DNA from: Saccoglossus kowalevskii
Taxonomy: Eukaryota > Hemichordata > Enteropneusta > Harrimaniidae
Reading direction: 5' to 3'
DNA: 64,000 bases
Assembly (NCBI RefSeq): GCF_000003605.2
Contig: NW_003119324.1
Location: 1-64,000 of the forward strand
Numbering within the stretch: position 1 is the stretch's first letter; each line of letters begins with the position of its first letter. Below are positions 31,951-44,449 of the stretch, piece after piece. A model generated the notes under the pieces. It saw only the letters and a list, made by a program, of their open reading frames with translations. It was not told where the DNA came from and did no database searches. The position numbers and the translations under genes were made by a program.

Positions 31951-34900
31951 GCTGAGTGGGCCAGTAGAGGTGGGGTAGGTAAACTGAGTAGGCCTGTACA
32001 GGTGGGGTAGGTAAGCTGAGTAGGCCAGTAGAGGTGGGGTAGGTAAGCTGAGTGGGCCTGTAGAGGTGGAGTAGGTAAGCTGAGTGGGCCTGAAAAGGTG
32101 GGGTAGGTAAACTGAGTAGGCCTGTACAGGTGGGGTAGGTAAGCTGAGTAGGCCAGTAGAGGTGGGGTAGGTAAGCTGAGTGTGCCAGTAGAGGTGAGGT
32201 AGGTAAGCTGAATGGGCCAGTAGAGGTGGGGTAGGTAAGCTGAGTGGGCCTGTAGAGGTGGGGTATTTAAGCTGAGTGGGCCAGTAGAGGTGGGGTAGCT
32301 GAGCTGAGTGGGCCTGTAGAGGTAGGGTAGGTAAGCTGAGTGGGCCAGTAAAGGTGGGGTAGCTAAGCTGAGTGGGCCTGTAAAGGTGGAGTGGGTAAGC
32401 AGAGTGGGCCAGTAGAGGTGGGGTAGGTAAGCTGAGTGGGCCTGTAGAGGTAGGGCAGCTAAGCTGAGTAGGCCAGTAGAGGTGGGGTAGGTAAGTTGAG
32501 TGGGGCAGTAGAGGTGGGGTAGGTAAGCTGAGTGGGCCAGTAGAGGAGGGGGTAGGTAAGCTGAGTGGGCCAGTAGAGGTGGGGTAGGTAAGCTGAGTGG
32601 GCCTGTAAAGGTGGGGTGGGTAAGCTGAGTGGGCCAGTAGAGGTGGGGTAGGTAAGCTGAGTCTGGCAGTAGAGGTTGGGTAGGTAAGCTGTGTGGGCCT
32701 GTAAAGGTGGGGTAGGTAAGCTGAGTGGGCCAGTAGAGGTGGGGTAGGTAAGCTGAGTGGGCCTGTAGAGGTGGAGTAGGTAAGCTGAGTGGGCCTGAAA
32801 AGGTGGGGTAGGTAAACTGAGTAGGCCTGTAGAGGTGGGGTAGGTAAGCTGAGTAGGCCAGTAGAGGTGGGGTAGGTAAGCTGAGTGGGCCAGTAGAGGT
32901 GGGGTAGGTAAGCTTAGTGGGCCTGTAGAGGTGGGGTATGTAAGCTGAGTGGGCCTGTAGAGGTGGGGTAGCTGAGCTGAGTGGGCCAGTAGAGGTGGGG
33001 TAGGTAAGCTGAGTGGGCCAGTAGAGGTGGGGTAGGTAAGCTGAGTGGGTCTGTAAAGGTGGGGTAGGTAAGCTGAGTGGGCCAGTAGAGGTGGGGTAGG
33101 TAAGCTGAGTGGGCCTGTAGAGGTGGGGTAGGTAAGCTGAGTAGGCCAGTAGAGGTGGGGTAGGTAAGCTGAGTGGGCCAGTAGAGGTGGGGTAGGTAAG
33201 CTGAGTGGGCCTGTAGAGGTGGGGTAGGTAAGCTGAGTGGGCCTGTAAAGGAGGGGTAGGTAAGCTGAGTGGGCCAGTAGAGGTGGGGTAGGTAAGCTGA
33301 GTGGGCCTGTAAAGGTGGGGTGGGTAAGCTGAGTGGGCCAGTAGAGGTGGGGTAGGTAAGCTGAGTCTGGCAGTAGAGGTTGGGTAGGTAAGCTGTGTGG
33401 GCCTGTAACGGTGGGGTAGGTAAGCTGAGTGGGCCAGTAGAGGTGGGGTAGGTAAGCTGAGTGGGCCTGTAGAGGTGGAGTAGGTAAGCTGAGTGGGCCT
33501 GAAAAGGTGGGGTAGGTAAACTGAGTAGGCCTGTACAGGTGGGGTAGGTAAGCTGAGTAGGCCAGTAGAGGTGGGGTAGGTAAGCTGAGTGGGCCAGTAG
33601 TGGTGGGGTAGGTAAGCTTAGTGGGCCTGTAGAGGTGGGGTATGTAAGCTGAGTGGGCCTGTAGAGGTGGGGTAGCTGAGCTGAGTGGCCCTGTAGAGGT
33701 AGGGTAGGTAAGCTGAGTGGGCCAGTAGAGGTGGGGTAGCTAAGCTGAGTGGGCCTGTAAAGGTAGGGTGGGTAAGCTGAGTGGGCCAGTAGAGGTGGGG
33801 TAGGTAAGCTGAGTGGGCCTGTAAAGGTGGGGTGGGTAAGCTGAGTGGGCCAGTAGAGGTGGGGTAGGTAAGCTGAGTGGGCCTGTAGTGGTAGGGTAGG
33901 TAAGCTGAGTGGGCCAGTAGAGGTGGGGTAGCTAAGCTGAGTGGGCCTGCAAAGGTGGGGTGGGTAAGCTGAGTAGGCCAGTAGAGGTGGGGTAGGTAAG
34001 CTGAGTGGGCCTGTAGGGGTAGGGTAGCTAAGCTGTGTAGGCCAGTAGAGGTGGGTTAGGTAAGCTGAGTGGGCCAGTAGAGGTGGGGTAGGTAAGCTGA
34101 GTGGGCCTGTAGAGGTGGGGTAGGTAAACTGAGTAGGCCAGTAGAGGTGGGGTAGGTAAGTTGAGTGGGCCTGTAAAGGTGGGGTGGGTAAGCTTAGTGG
34201 GCCAGTAGAGATGGGGTAGGTAAGCTGAGTGGGGCAGTAGAGGTGGGGTAGCTAAGCTGAGTGGGCCTGTATAGGTGGGGTGGGTAAGCTGAGTGGGCCA
34301 GTAGAGTTTGGGTAGGTAAGCTGAGTGGGCCTGTAGAGGTAGGGTAGCTAAGCTGAGTAGGCCAGTAGAGGTGGAGTAGGTATGCTGAGTGGGGCAGTAG
34401 AGGTTGTGTAGGTAAGCTGTGTGGGTCTGTAAAGGTGGGGTAGGTAAGCTGAGTGGGCCAGTAGAGGTGGGGTAGGTAAGCTGAGTGGGCCTGTAGAGGT
34501 GGGGTAGGTAAGCTGAGTAGGCCAGTAGAGGTGGGGTAGGTAAGCTGAGTGGGCCTGTAAAGGAGGGGTAGGTAAGCTGAGTGGGCCAGTAGTGGTGGGG
34601 TAGGTAAGCTGAGTGGGCCTGTAAAGGTGGGGTGGGTAAGCTGAGTGGGCCAGTAGAGGTGGGGTAGGTAAGCTGTGTGGGCCTGTAAAGGTGGGGTAGG
34701 TAATCTGAGTGGGCCAGTAGAGGTTGGGGTAGGTAAGCTGAGTGGGCCAGTAGAGGTGGGGTAGGTAAGCTGAGTGGGCCAGTAGAGGTGGGGTAGGTAA
34801 GCTGAGTGGGCCAGTAGAGGTGGGGTAGGTAAGCTGAGTGGGCCAGTAGAGGTGGGGTAGGTAAGCTGAGTGGGCCAGTAGAGGTGGGGTAGGTAAGCTG
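31951..34900 (+). repeat. HOR blocks with CTGAAAAGG / CTGTACAGG monomers
   Basis: Monomers with CTGAAAAGG, GTAAACTGAG and CTGTACAGG recur near 32,090, 32,790 and 33,490. About 32,090-32,510 matches 51,145-51,565 (offset 19,056). Bases 33,589-34,490 are the second copy of the 25.8-kb block. About 34,735-34,900 is a short run of identical CCAG monomers. No gene. Confidence 0.7.
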
Positions 34901-36200
34901 AGTTGGGCAGTAGAGGTGGGGTAGGTAAGCTGAGTGGGTATGTAAAGGTGGGGTAGCTAATCTGAGTGGGCCTGTAGAGGTGGGGTAGGTAAGCTGAGTG
35001 GGCCAGTAGAGGTGGGGTAGGTAAGCTGAGTGTGCCAGTAGAGGTGGGGTAGGTAAGCTGAGTGGGCCAGTAGAGGTGGGGTAAGTAAGCTGAGTGGGCC
35101 TGTAGAGGTGGGGTAGGTAAGCTGAGTGGGCCAGTAGAGGTGGGGTAGCTGAGCTGAGTGGGCCTGTAGAGGTAGGGTAGGTAAGCTGAGTGGGCCAGTA
35201 GAGGTGGGGTAGCTAAGTTGAGTGGGCCTGTAAAGGTGGGGTGGGTATGCTGATTGGGCCAGTAGAGGTGGGGTAGGAAATCTTAGTGGGTCTGTAGAGG
35301 TGGGGTATGTAAGCTGAGTGGGCCTGTAGAGGTGGGGTAGCTGAGCTGAGTGGGCCTGTATAGGTAGGGTAGGTAAGCTGAGTTTGCCAGTAGAGGTGGG
35401 GTAGGTAAGCTGAGTGGGCCTGTAAAGGTGGGGTGGGTAAGCTGAGTGGGCCAGTAGAGGTGGGGTAGGTAAGCTGAGTGGGCCTGTAGTGGTAGGGTAG
35501 GTAAGCTGAGTGGGCCAGTAGAGGTGGGGTAGCTAAGCTGAGTGGGCCTGTAAAGGTGGGGTGGGTAAGCTGAGTAGGCCAGTAGAGGTGGGGTAGGTAA
35601 GCTGAGTGGGCCTGTAGAGGTAGGGTAGCTAAGCTGAGTAGGCCAGTAGAGGTGGGGTAGGTAAGCTGAGTGGGGCAGTAGAGGTTGGGTAGGTAAGCTG
35701 TGTGGGTCTGTAAAGGTGGGGTAGGTAAGCTGAGTGGGCCAGTAGAGGTGGGGTAAGTAAGCTGAGTGGGCCTGTAGAGGTGGGGTAGGTAAGCTGAGTA
35801 GGCCAGTAGAGGTGGGGTAGGTAAGTTGAGTGTGCCTGTAAATGTGGGGTGCGTAAGATTAGTGGGCCAGTAGAGGTGGGGTAGGTAAGCTGAGTGGGGC
35901 AGTAGAGGTGGGGTAGCTAAGCTGAGTGGGCCTGTAGAGGTAGGGTAGCTAAGCTGAGTAGGCCAGTAGTGGTGGGGTAGGTAAGCTGAGTGGGGCAGTA
36001 GAGGTTGGGTAGGTAAGCTGTGTGGGTCTGTAAAGGTGGGGTAGGTAAGATGAGTGGGCCAGTAGAGGTGGGGTAGGTAAGCTGAGTGGGCCTGTAGAGG
36101 TGGGGTAGGTAAGCTGAGTAGGCCAGTAGAGGTGGGGTAGGTAAGTTGAGTGGGCCTGTAAAGGTGGGGTGGGGTAGGTAAGATGAGTGGGGCAGTAGAG
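34901..36200 (+). repeat. Block shared with 46.4-47.3 and 55.1-56.4 kb
   Basis: CTGATTGGGCC followed by GTAGGAAATCTTAG occurs at 35250, 46593 and 55458. GCGTAAG occurs at 35851, 47162 and 56252. Spacing between these marks is 601, 569 and 794 bp, so the copies differ by whole monomers (minus 1 and about plus 6). Near 36,165 GGTGGGGTGGGGTAGG fuses parts of two units. Confidence 0.75.
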
Positions 36201-37750
36201 GTTGGGTAGGTAAGCTGAGTGGACCTGTAGAGGTAGGGTAGGTAAGCTGAGTGGGCCAGTAGAGGTGGGGTAGCTAAGCTGAGTGGGCCTGTAAAGGTGG
36301 GGTGGGTAAACTGAGTGGGCCAGTAGAGGTGGGGTAGGTAAGCTGAGTGGGCCTGTAGAGGTAGGGTAGCTAAGCTGAGTAGGCCAGTAGAGGTGGGGTA
36401 GGTAAGGTGAGTGGGCCTGTAGAGGTGGGGTAGGTAAGCTGAGTAGGCCAGTAGAGGTGGGGTAGGTAAGCTGAATGGGCCTGTAAAGGAGGGGTGGGTA
36501 AGCTGAGTGGGCCAGTAGAGGTGGGGTAGGTAAGCTGAGTGAGCCTGTAAAGGTGGGGTGGGTAAGCTGAGTGGGCCAGTAGAGGTGGGGTAGGTAAGCT
36601 GAGTGGGGCAGTAGAGGTTGGGTAGGTAAGCTGTGTGGGCCTGTAAAGGTGGGGTAGGTAAGCTGAGTGGGCCAGTAGAGGTGGGGTAGGTAAGCTGAGT
36701 GGGCCTGTAGAGGTGGAGTAGGTAAGCTGAGTGGGCCTGTAAATGTGGGGTAGGTAAACTGAGTAGGCCTGTAGAGGTGGGGTAGGTAAGCTGAGTAGGC
36801 CAGTAGAGGTGAGGTAGGTAAGCTGAGTGGGCCAGAAGAGGTCGGGTAGGTAAGCTGAGTTGGGCAGTAGAGGTGGGGTAGGTAAGCTGAGTGGGTCTGT
36901 AAAGGTGGGGTAGCTAAGCTGAGTGGGCCTGTAGAGGTGGGGTAGGTAAGCTGAGTAGGCCAGTAGAGGTGGGGTAGGTAAGCTGAGTGTGCCAGTAGAG
37001 GTGGGGTAGGTAAGCTGAATGGGCCAGTAGAGGTGGGGTAGGTAAGCTGAGTGGGCCTGTAAAGGTGGGGTGGGTAAGCTGAGTGGGCCAGTAGAGGTGG
37101 GGTAGGTAAGCTGAGTGGGCCTGTAGTGGTAGGGTAGGTAAGCTGAGTGGGCCAGTAGAGGTGGGGTAGCTAAGCTGAGTGGGCCTGCAAAGGTGGGGTG
37201 GGTAAGCTGAGTAGGCCAGTAGAGGTGGGGTAGGTAAGCTGAGTGTGCCTGTAGGGGTAGGGTAGCTAAGCTGTGTAGGCCAGTAGAGGTGGGTTAGGTA
37301 AGCTGAGTGGGCCAGTAGAGGTGGGGTAGGTAAGCTGAGTGGGCCTGTAGAGGTGGCGTAGGTAAGCTGAGTAGGCCAGTAGAGGTGGGGTAGGTAAGTT
37401 GAGTGGGCCTGTAAAGGTGGGGTGGGTAAGCTTAGTGGGCCAGTAGAGATGGGGTAGGTAAGCTGAGTGGGGCAGTAGAGGTGGGGTAGGTAAGCTGAGT
37501 GGGCCTGTATAGGTGGGGTGGGTAAGCTGAGTGGGCCAGTAGAGTTTGGGTAGGTAAGCTGAGTGGGCCTGTAGAGGTAGGGTAGCTAAGCTGAGTAGGC
37601 CAGTAGAGGTGGAGTAGGTATGCTGAGTGGGGCAGTAGAGGTTGTGTAGGTAAGCTGTGTGGGTCTGTAAAGGTGGGGTAGGTAAGCTGAGTGGGCCTGT
37701 AGTGGTAGGGTAGGTAAGCTGAGTGGGCCAGTAGAGGTGGGGTAGCTAAG
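36201..37750 (+). repeat. HOR blocks, third copy of the 25.8-kb block
   Basis: Prototype-type order is seen through GAGCCTG (about 36,540) and GTAAACTGAG (about 36,756). Bases 37,050-37,690 then match 33,820-34,450 at offset 3,238. Nothing but satellite is seen. Confidence 0.7.
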
Positions 37751-38690
37751 CTGAGTGGGCCTGCAAAGGTGGGGTGGGTAAGCTGAGTAGGCCAGTAGAG
37801 GTGGGGTAGGTAAGCTGAGTGGGCCTGTAGAGGTAGGGTAGGTAAGCTGAGTAGGCCAGTAGAGGTGGGGTAGGTAAGCTGAGTGGGCCAGTAGAGGTGG
37901 GGTAGGTAAGCTGAGTGGGCCTGTAGAGGTGGGGTAGGTAAGATGAGTCGGCCAGTAGAGGTGGGGTAGGTAAGTTGAGTGGGCCTGTAAAGGTGGGGTG
38001 GGTAAGCTTAGTGGGCCAGTAGAGGTGGGGTAGGTAAGCTGAGTGGGGCAGTAGAGGTGGGGTAGCTAAGCTGAGTGGGCCTGTAAAGGTGGGTTGGGTA
38101 AGCTGAGTGGGCCAGTAGAGGTGGGGTAGGTAAGCTGAGTGGGCCTGTAGAGGTAGGGTAGCTAACCTGAGTAGGCCAGTAGAGGTGGGGTAGGTAAGCT
38201 GAGTGGGGCAGTAGAGGTTGTGTAGGTAAGCTGTGTGGGTCTGTAAAGGTGGGGTAGGTAAGCTGAGTGGGCCAGTAGAGGTGGGGTAGGTAAGCTGAGT
38301 GGGCCTGTAGAGGTGGGGTAGGTAAGCTGAGTAGGCCAGTAGAGGTGGGGTAGGTAAGCTGAGTGGGCCTGTAAAGGAGGGGTAGGTAAGCTGAGTGGGC
38401 CAGTAGAAGTGGGGTAGGTAAGCTGAGTGGGCCTGTAAAGGTGGGGTGGGTAAGCTGAGTGGGCCAGTAGAGGTGGGGTAGGTAAGCTGAGTGGGGCAGT
38501 AGAGGTTGGGTAGGTAAGCTGTGTGGGCCTGTAAAGGTGGGGTAGGTAAGCTGAGTGGGCCAGATAGAGGTGGGGTAGGTAAGCTGAGTGGGCCTGTAGA
38601 GGTGGAGTAGGTAAGCTGAGTGGGCCTGAAAAGGTGGGGTAGGTAAACTGAGTAGGCCTGTACAGGTGGGGTAGGTAAGCTGAGTAGGCC
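37751..38690 (+). repeat. Segment duplicated at about 60,641-61,580
   Basis: The rare marks AGATGAGTCGGCC (37941 and 60831), GGGTTGGGTAAG (38091 and 60981) and GCTAACCTGAG (38161 and 61051) all sit at offset 22,890. An extra A near 38,563 (CCAGATAGAGG) and GTAGAAGTGG near 38,405 are private to this copy. A related partial copy lies at 40,860-41,600 (GCTAACCTGAG at 41075, CTGAAAAGG at 41539). Confidence 0.85.
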
Positions 38691-41600
38691 AGTAGACGTG
38701 GGGTAGGTTAAGCTGAGTGGGCCGGTAAAGGTGGGGTGGGTAAGCTTAGTGGGCCAGTAGAGGTGGGGTAGGTAAGCTGAGTGGGGCAGTAGAGGTGGGG
38801 TAGCTAAGCTGAGTGGGCCTGTAAAGGTGGGGTGGGTAAGCTGAGTGGGCCAGTAAAGGTGGGGTAGGTAAGCTGAGTGGGCCTGTAGAGGTAGGGTAGC
38901 TAAGCTGAGTAGGCCAGTAGAGGTGGGGTAGGTAAGCTGAGTGGGGCAGTAGAGGTTGTGTAGGTAAGCTGTGTGGGTCTGTAAAGGTGGGGTAGGTAAG
39001 CTGAGTGGGCCAGTAGAGGTGGGGTAGGTAAGCTGAGTGGGCCAGTAGAGGTGGGGTAGCTAAGCTGAGTGGGCCTGCAAAGGTGGGGTGGGTAAGCTGA
39101 GTAGGCCAGTAGAGGTGGGGTAGGTAAGCTGAGTGGGCCTGTAGAGGTGGGGTAGCTAAGCTGAGTAGGCCAGTAGAGGTGGGGTAGGTAAGCTGAGTGG
39201 GCCAGTAGAGGTGGGGTAGGTAAGCTGAGTGGGCCTGTAGAGGTGGGGTTGGTAAGCTGAGTAGGCCAGTAGAGGTGGGGTAGGTAAGTTGAGTGGGCCT
39301 GTAAAGGTGGTGTGGGTAAGCTTAGTGGGCCAGTAGAGGTGGGGTAGGTAAGCTGAGTGGGGCAGTAGAGGTGGGGTAGCTAAGCTGAGTGGGCCTGTAA
39401 AGGTGGGGTGGGTAAGCTGAGTGGGCCAGTAGAGGTGGGGTAGGTAAGCTGAGTGGGCCTGTAGAGGTAGGGTAGCTAAGCTGAGTAGGCCAGTAGAGGT
39501 GGGGTAGGTAAGCTGAGTGGGGCAGTAGAGCTTGTGTAGGTAAGCTGTGTGGGTCTGTAAAGGTGGGGTAGGTAAGCTGAGTGGGCCAGTAGAGGTGGGG
39601 TAGGTAAGCTGAGTGGGCCTGTAGAGGTGGGGTAGGTAAGCTGAGTAGGCCAGTAGAGGTGGGGTAGGTAAGCTGAATGGGCCTGTAAAGGAGGGGTGGG
39701 TAAGCTGAGTGGGCCAGTAAAGGTGGGGTGGGTAAGCTGAGTGGGCCAGTAGAGGTGGGGTAGGTAAGCTGAGTGTTGCAGTAGAGGTTGGGTAGGTAAG
39801 CTGTGTGGGCCTGTAAAGGTGGGGTAGGTAAGCTGAGTGGGCCAGTAGAGGTGGGGTAGGTAAGCTGAGTGGGCCTGTAGAGGTGGAGTAGGTAAGCTGA
39901 GTGGGCCTGTAAAGGTGGGGTAGGTAAACTGAGTAGGCCTGTAGAGGTGGGGTAGGTAAGCTGAGTAGGCCAGTAGAGGTGGGGTAGGTAAGCTGAGTGG
40001 GCCAGTAGAGGTGGGGTAGGTAAGCTGAGTTGGGCAGTAGAGGTGGGGTAGGTAAGCTGAGTGGGTCTGTAAAGGTGGGGTAGCTAAGCTGAGTGGGCCT
40101 GTAGAGGTGGGGTAGGTAAGCTGAGTAGGCCAGTAGAGGTGGGGTAGGTAAGCTGAGTGTGCCAGTAGAGGTGGGGTAGGTAAGCTGAATGGGCCAGTAG
40201 AGGTGGGGTAGGTAAGCTGAGTTGGCCTGTAGAGGTGGGGTATTTAAGCTGAGTGGGCCAGTAGAGGTGGGGTAGCTGAGCTGAGCGGGCCTGTAGAGGT
40301 AGGGTAGGTAAGCTGAGTGGGCCAGTAAAGGTGGGGTAGCTAAGCTGAGTGGGCCTGTAAAGGTGTAGTGGGTAAGCAGAGTGGGCCAGTAGAGGTGGGG
40401 TAGGTAAGCTGAGTGGGCCTGTAGAGGTAGGGTAGGTAAGCTGAGTAGGCCAGTAGAGGTGGGGTAGGTAAGCTGAGTGGGCCAGTAGTGGTGGGGTAGG
40501 TAAGCTTAGTGGGCCTGTAGAGGTGGGGTATGTAAGCTGAGTGGGCCTGTAGAGGTGGGGTAGCTGAGCTGAGTGGGCCTGTAGAGGTAGGGTAGGTAAG
40601 CTGAGTGGGCCAGTAGAGGTGGGGTAGCTAAGCTGAGTGAGCATGTAAAGGTAGGGTGGGTAAGCTGAGTGGACCAGTAGAGGTGGGGTAGGTAAGCTGA
40701 GTGGGCCTGTAAAGGTGGGGTGGGTAAGCTGAGTGGGCCAGTAGAGGTGGGGTAGGTAAGCTGAGTGGGCCTGTAGTGGTAGGGTAGGTAAGCTGAGTGG
40801 GCCAGTAGAGGTGGGGTAGCTAAGCTGAGTGGGCCTGCAAAGGTGGGGTGGGTAAGCTGAGTAGGCCAGTAGAGGTGGGGTAGGTAAGTTGAGTGGGCCT
40901 GTAAAGGTGGGGTGGGTAAGCTTAGTGGGCCAGTAGAGGTGGGGTAGGTAAGCTGAGTGGGGCAGTAGAGGTGGGGTAGCTAAGCTGAGTGGGCCTGTAA
41001 AGGTGGGGTGGGTAAGCTGAGTGGGCCAGTAGAGGTGGGGTAGGTAAGCTGAGTGGGCCTGTAGAGGTAGGGTAGCTAACCTGAGTAGGCCAGTAGAGGT
41101 GGGGTAGGTAAGCTGAGTGGGGCAGTAGAGGTGGGGTAGGTAAGCTGAGTGGGCCTGTAGAGGTGGGGTAGGTAAGCTGAGTAGGCCAGTAGAGGTGGGG
41201 TAGGTAAGCTGAGTGGGCCTGTAGAGGTGGGGTAGGTAAGCTGAGTAGGCCAGTAGAGGTGGGGTAGGTAAGCTGAGTGGGCCTGTAAAGGAGGGGTAGG
41301 TAAGCTGAGTGGGCCAGTAGAGGTGGGGTAGGTAAGCTGAGTGGGCCTGTAAAGGTGGGGTGGGTAAGCTGAGTGGGCCAGTAGAGGTGGGGTAGGTAAG
41401 CTGAGTGGGGCAGTAGAGGTTGCGTAGGTAAGCTGTGTGGGCCTGTAAAGGTGGGGTAGGTAAGCTGAGTGGGCCAGTAGAGGTGGGGTAGGTAAGCTGA
41501 GTGGGCCTGTAGAGGTGGAGTAGGTAAGCTGAGTGGGCCTGAAAAGGTGGGGTAGGTAAACTGAGTAGGCCTGTACAGGTGGGGTAGGTAAGCTGAGTAG

Positions 41601-42120
41601 GCCAGTAGAGGTGGGGTAGGTAAGCTGAGTGGGCCAGTAGTGGTGGGGTAGGTAAGCTTAGTGGGCCTGTAGAGGTGGGGTATGTAAGCTGAGTGGGCCT
41701 GTAGAGGTGGGGTAGCTGAGCTGAGTGGGCCAGTAGAGGTGGGGTAGGTAAGCTGAGTGGGCCAGTAGAGGTGGGGTAGGTAAGCTTAGTGGGCCTGTAG
41801 AGGTGGGGTAGGTAAGCTGAGTGGGCCTGTAGAGGTGGGGTAGCTAAGCTGAGTGGGCCAGTAGAGGTAGGGTAGGTAAGCTGAGTGGGCCAGTAGAGGT
41901 GGGGTAGGTAAGCTGAGTGGGCCTGTAAAGGTAGGGTGGGTAAGCTGAGTGGGCCAGTAGAGGTGGGGTAGGTAAGCTGAGTGGGCCTGTAAAGGTGGGG
42001 TAGGTAAGCTGAGTGGGCCAGTAGAGGTGGGGTAGGTAAGCTGAGTGGGCCTGTAGAGGTAGGGTAGGTAAGCTGAGTGGGCCAGTAGAGGTGGGGTAGG
42101 TAAGCTGAGTGGGCCTGCAA
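38691..42120 (+). repeat. HOR copies with the longest - strand open stretch
   Basis: Prototype order recurs: CTGCAAAGG at 39,071, TATTTAAG near 40,240, GTAAGCAGAG near 40,375, GTAGTGGTGG near 40,490 and 41,640. In 41,700-42,120 many monomers that elsewhere carry GTAGCTAAG have GTAGGTAAG instead, so the block looks locally homogenised. The - strand is open for 678 codons across 40084-42120, which I interpret as a by-product of the repeat. Confidence 0.7.
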
Positions 42121-44449
42121 AGGTGGGGTGGGTAAGCTGAGTAGGCCAGTAGAGGTGGGGTAGGTAAGCTGTGTGGGTCTGTAAAGGTGGGGTAGGTAAG
42201 CTGAGTGGGCCAGTAGAGGTGGGGTAGGTAAGCTGAGTGGGCCTGTAGAGGTGGGGTAAGTAAGCTGAGTGGGCCAGTAGAGGTGGGGTAGCTAAGCTGA
42301 GTGGGCCTGTAAAGGTGGGGGTGGGTAAGCTGAGTGGGCCAGTAGAGGTGGGGTAGGTAAGCTGAGTGGGCCTGTAGAGGTAGGGTAGCTAAGCTGAGTA
42401 GGCCAGTAGAGGTGGGGTAGGTAAGCTGAGTGGGGCAGTAGAGGTGGGGTAGGTAAGCTGAGTGGGCCTGTAAAGGTGGGGTGGGTAAGCTGAGTGGGCC
42501 AGTAGAGGTGGGGTAGGTAAGCTGAGTGGGCCTGTAGAGGTAGGGTTGCTAAGCTGAGTAGGCCAGTAGAGGTGGGGTAGGTAAGCTGAGTGGGGCAGTA
42601 GAGGTGGGGTAGGTAAGCTGAGTAGGCCAGTAGAGGTGGGGTAGGTAAGCTGAGTGGGGCAGTAGAGGTGGGGTAGGTAAGCTGTGTGGGCCTGTAAAGG
42701 TGGGGTAGGTAAGCTGAGTGGGCCAGTAGAGGTGGGGTAGGTAAGCTGAGTGGGCCAGTAGAGGTGGGGTAGGTAAGCTGAGTGGGCCTATAGAGGTGGG
42801 TTAAGTAAGCTGAGTGGGCCTGTAGAGGTGGGGTAGCTGAGCTGAGTGGGCCTGTAGAGGTAGGGTAGGTAAGCTGAGTGGGCCAGTAGAGGTGGGGTAG
42901 CTAAGCTGAGTGGGCCTGTAAAGGTGGGGTGGGTTAGCTGAGTGGGCCAGTAGAGGTGGGTGGGTTAGCTTAGTGGGCCAGTAGAAGTTGGGTAGGTAAG
43001 CTGAGTGGGGCAGTAGAGGTGGGGTAGGTAAGCTGAGTGGGCCTGAAAAGGTGGGGTGGGTAAGCTGAGTGGGCCAGTAGAGGTGGGGTAGGTAAGCTGA
43101 GTGGGCCTGTGAGGTAGGGGTAGGTAAGCTGAGTAGGCCAGTAGAGGTGGGGTAGGTAAGCTGAGTGGGGCAGTAGAGGTGGGGTAGGTAAGCTGTGTGG
43201 GTCTGTAAAGGTGGGGTAGGTAAGCTGAGTGGGCCTGTAGAGGTAGGGTAGCTAAGCTGAGTGGGCCTGTAGAGGTAGGGTAGGTAAGCTGAGTGGGGCA
43301 GTAGAGGTTGGGTAGGTAAGCTGTGTGGGTCTGTAAAGGTGGGGTAGGTAAGATGAGTGGGCCAGTAGAGGTGGGGTAGGTAAGCTGAGTGGGCCTGTAG
43401 AGGTGGGGTAGGTAAGCTGAGTGAGCCTGTAAAGGTGGGGTGGGTAAGCTGAGTGGGCCAGTAGAGGTGGGGTAGGTAAGCTGAGTGGGGCAGTAGAGGT
43501 TGGGTAGGTAAGCTGTGTGGGCCTGTAAAGGTGGGGTAGGTAAGCTGAGTGGGCCAGTAGAGGTGGGGTAGGTAAGCTGAGGGGGCCTGTAGAGGTGGAG
43601 TAGGTAAGCTGAGTGGGCCAGTAGAGGTGGGGTAGCTAAGCTGAGTGGGCCTGCAAAGGTGGGGTGGGTAAGCTGAGTAGGCCAGTAGAGGTGGGGTAGG
43701 TAAGCTGAGTGGGCCTGTAGAGGTAGGGTAGCTAAGCTGAGTAGGCCAGTAGAGGTGGGGTAGGTAAGCTGAGTGGGCCAGTAGAGGTGGGGTAGGTAAG
43801 CTGAGTGGGCCTGTAGAGGTGGGGTAGGTAAGCTGAGTAGGCCAGTAGAGGTGGGGTAGGTAAGTTGAGTGGGCCTGTAAAGGTGGGGTGGGTAACCTTA
43901 GTGGGCCAGTAGAGGTGGGGTAGGTAAGCTGAGTGGGGCAGTAGAGGTGGGGTAGCTAAGCTGAGTGGGCCTGTAAAGGTGGGGTGGGTAAGCTGAGTGG
44001 GCCAGTAGAGGTGGGGTAGGTAAGCTGAGTGGGCCTGTAGAGGTAGGGTAGCTAAGCTGAGTAGGCCAGTAGAGGTGGGGTAGGTAAGCTGAGTGGGGCA
44101 GTAGAGGTTGTGTAGGTAAGCTGTGTGGGTCTGTAAAGGTGGGGTAGGTAAGCTGAGTGGCCCAGTAGAGGTGGGGTAGGTAAGCTGAGTGGGCCTGTAG
44201 AGGTGGGGTAGGTAAGCTGAGTAGGCCAGTAGAGGTGGGGTAGGTAAGCTGAGTGGGCCTGTAAAGGAGGGGTAGGTAAGCTGAGTGGGCCAGTAGAGGT
44301 GGGGTAGGTAAGCTGAGTGGGGCTGTAAAGGTGGGGTGGGTAAGCTGAGTGGGCCAGTAGAGGTGGGGTAGGTAAGCTGAGTGGGGCAGTAGAGGTTGGG
44401 TAGGTAAGCTGTGTGGGCCTGTAAAGGTGGGGTAGGTATGCTGAGTGGG
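42121..44449 (+). repeat. Mosaic HOR blocks, some irregular units
   Basis: Includes the CCTATAGAGGTGGGTTAAG mark (42787) shared with 6.5 and 11.0 kb. A short rough patch near 42,945-43,120 has GTGGGTGGGTTAGC, GTAGAAGTTGGG and CTGTGAGGTAGGGG. From about 43,290 it follows the GGTTGGG / GGGTCTG / AAGATGAG / GAGCCTG series also seen near 4.2 and 31.3 kb. No gene. Confidence 0.65.

Noticed and set aside
40084-42120. 678-codon open frame on the - strand
   Set aside because: It is the satellite read backwards. The protein has the 32-residue period that any 32-bp repeat gives over three monomers, all three repeat frames appear in it, it opens at a non-ATG codon in the CTGCAAAGG unit, and it ends where a variant unit happens to create a stop. 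There is no domain, signal peptide or codon bias separate from the repeat.
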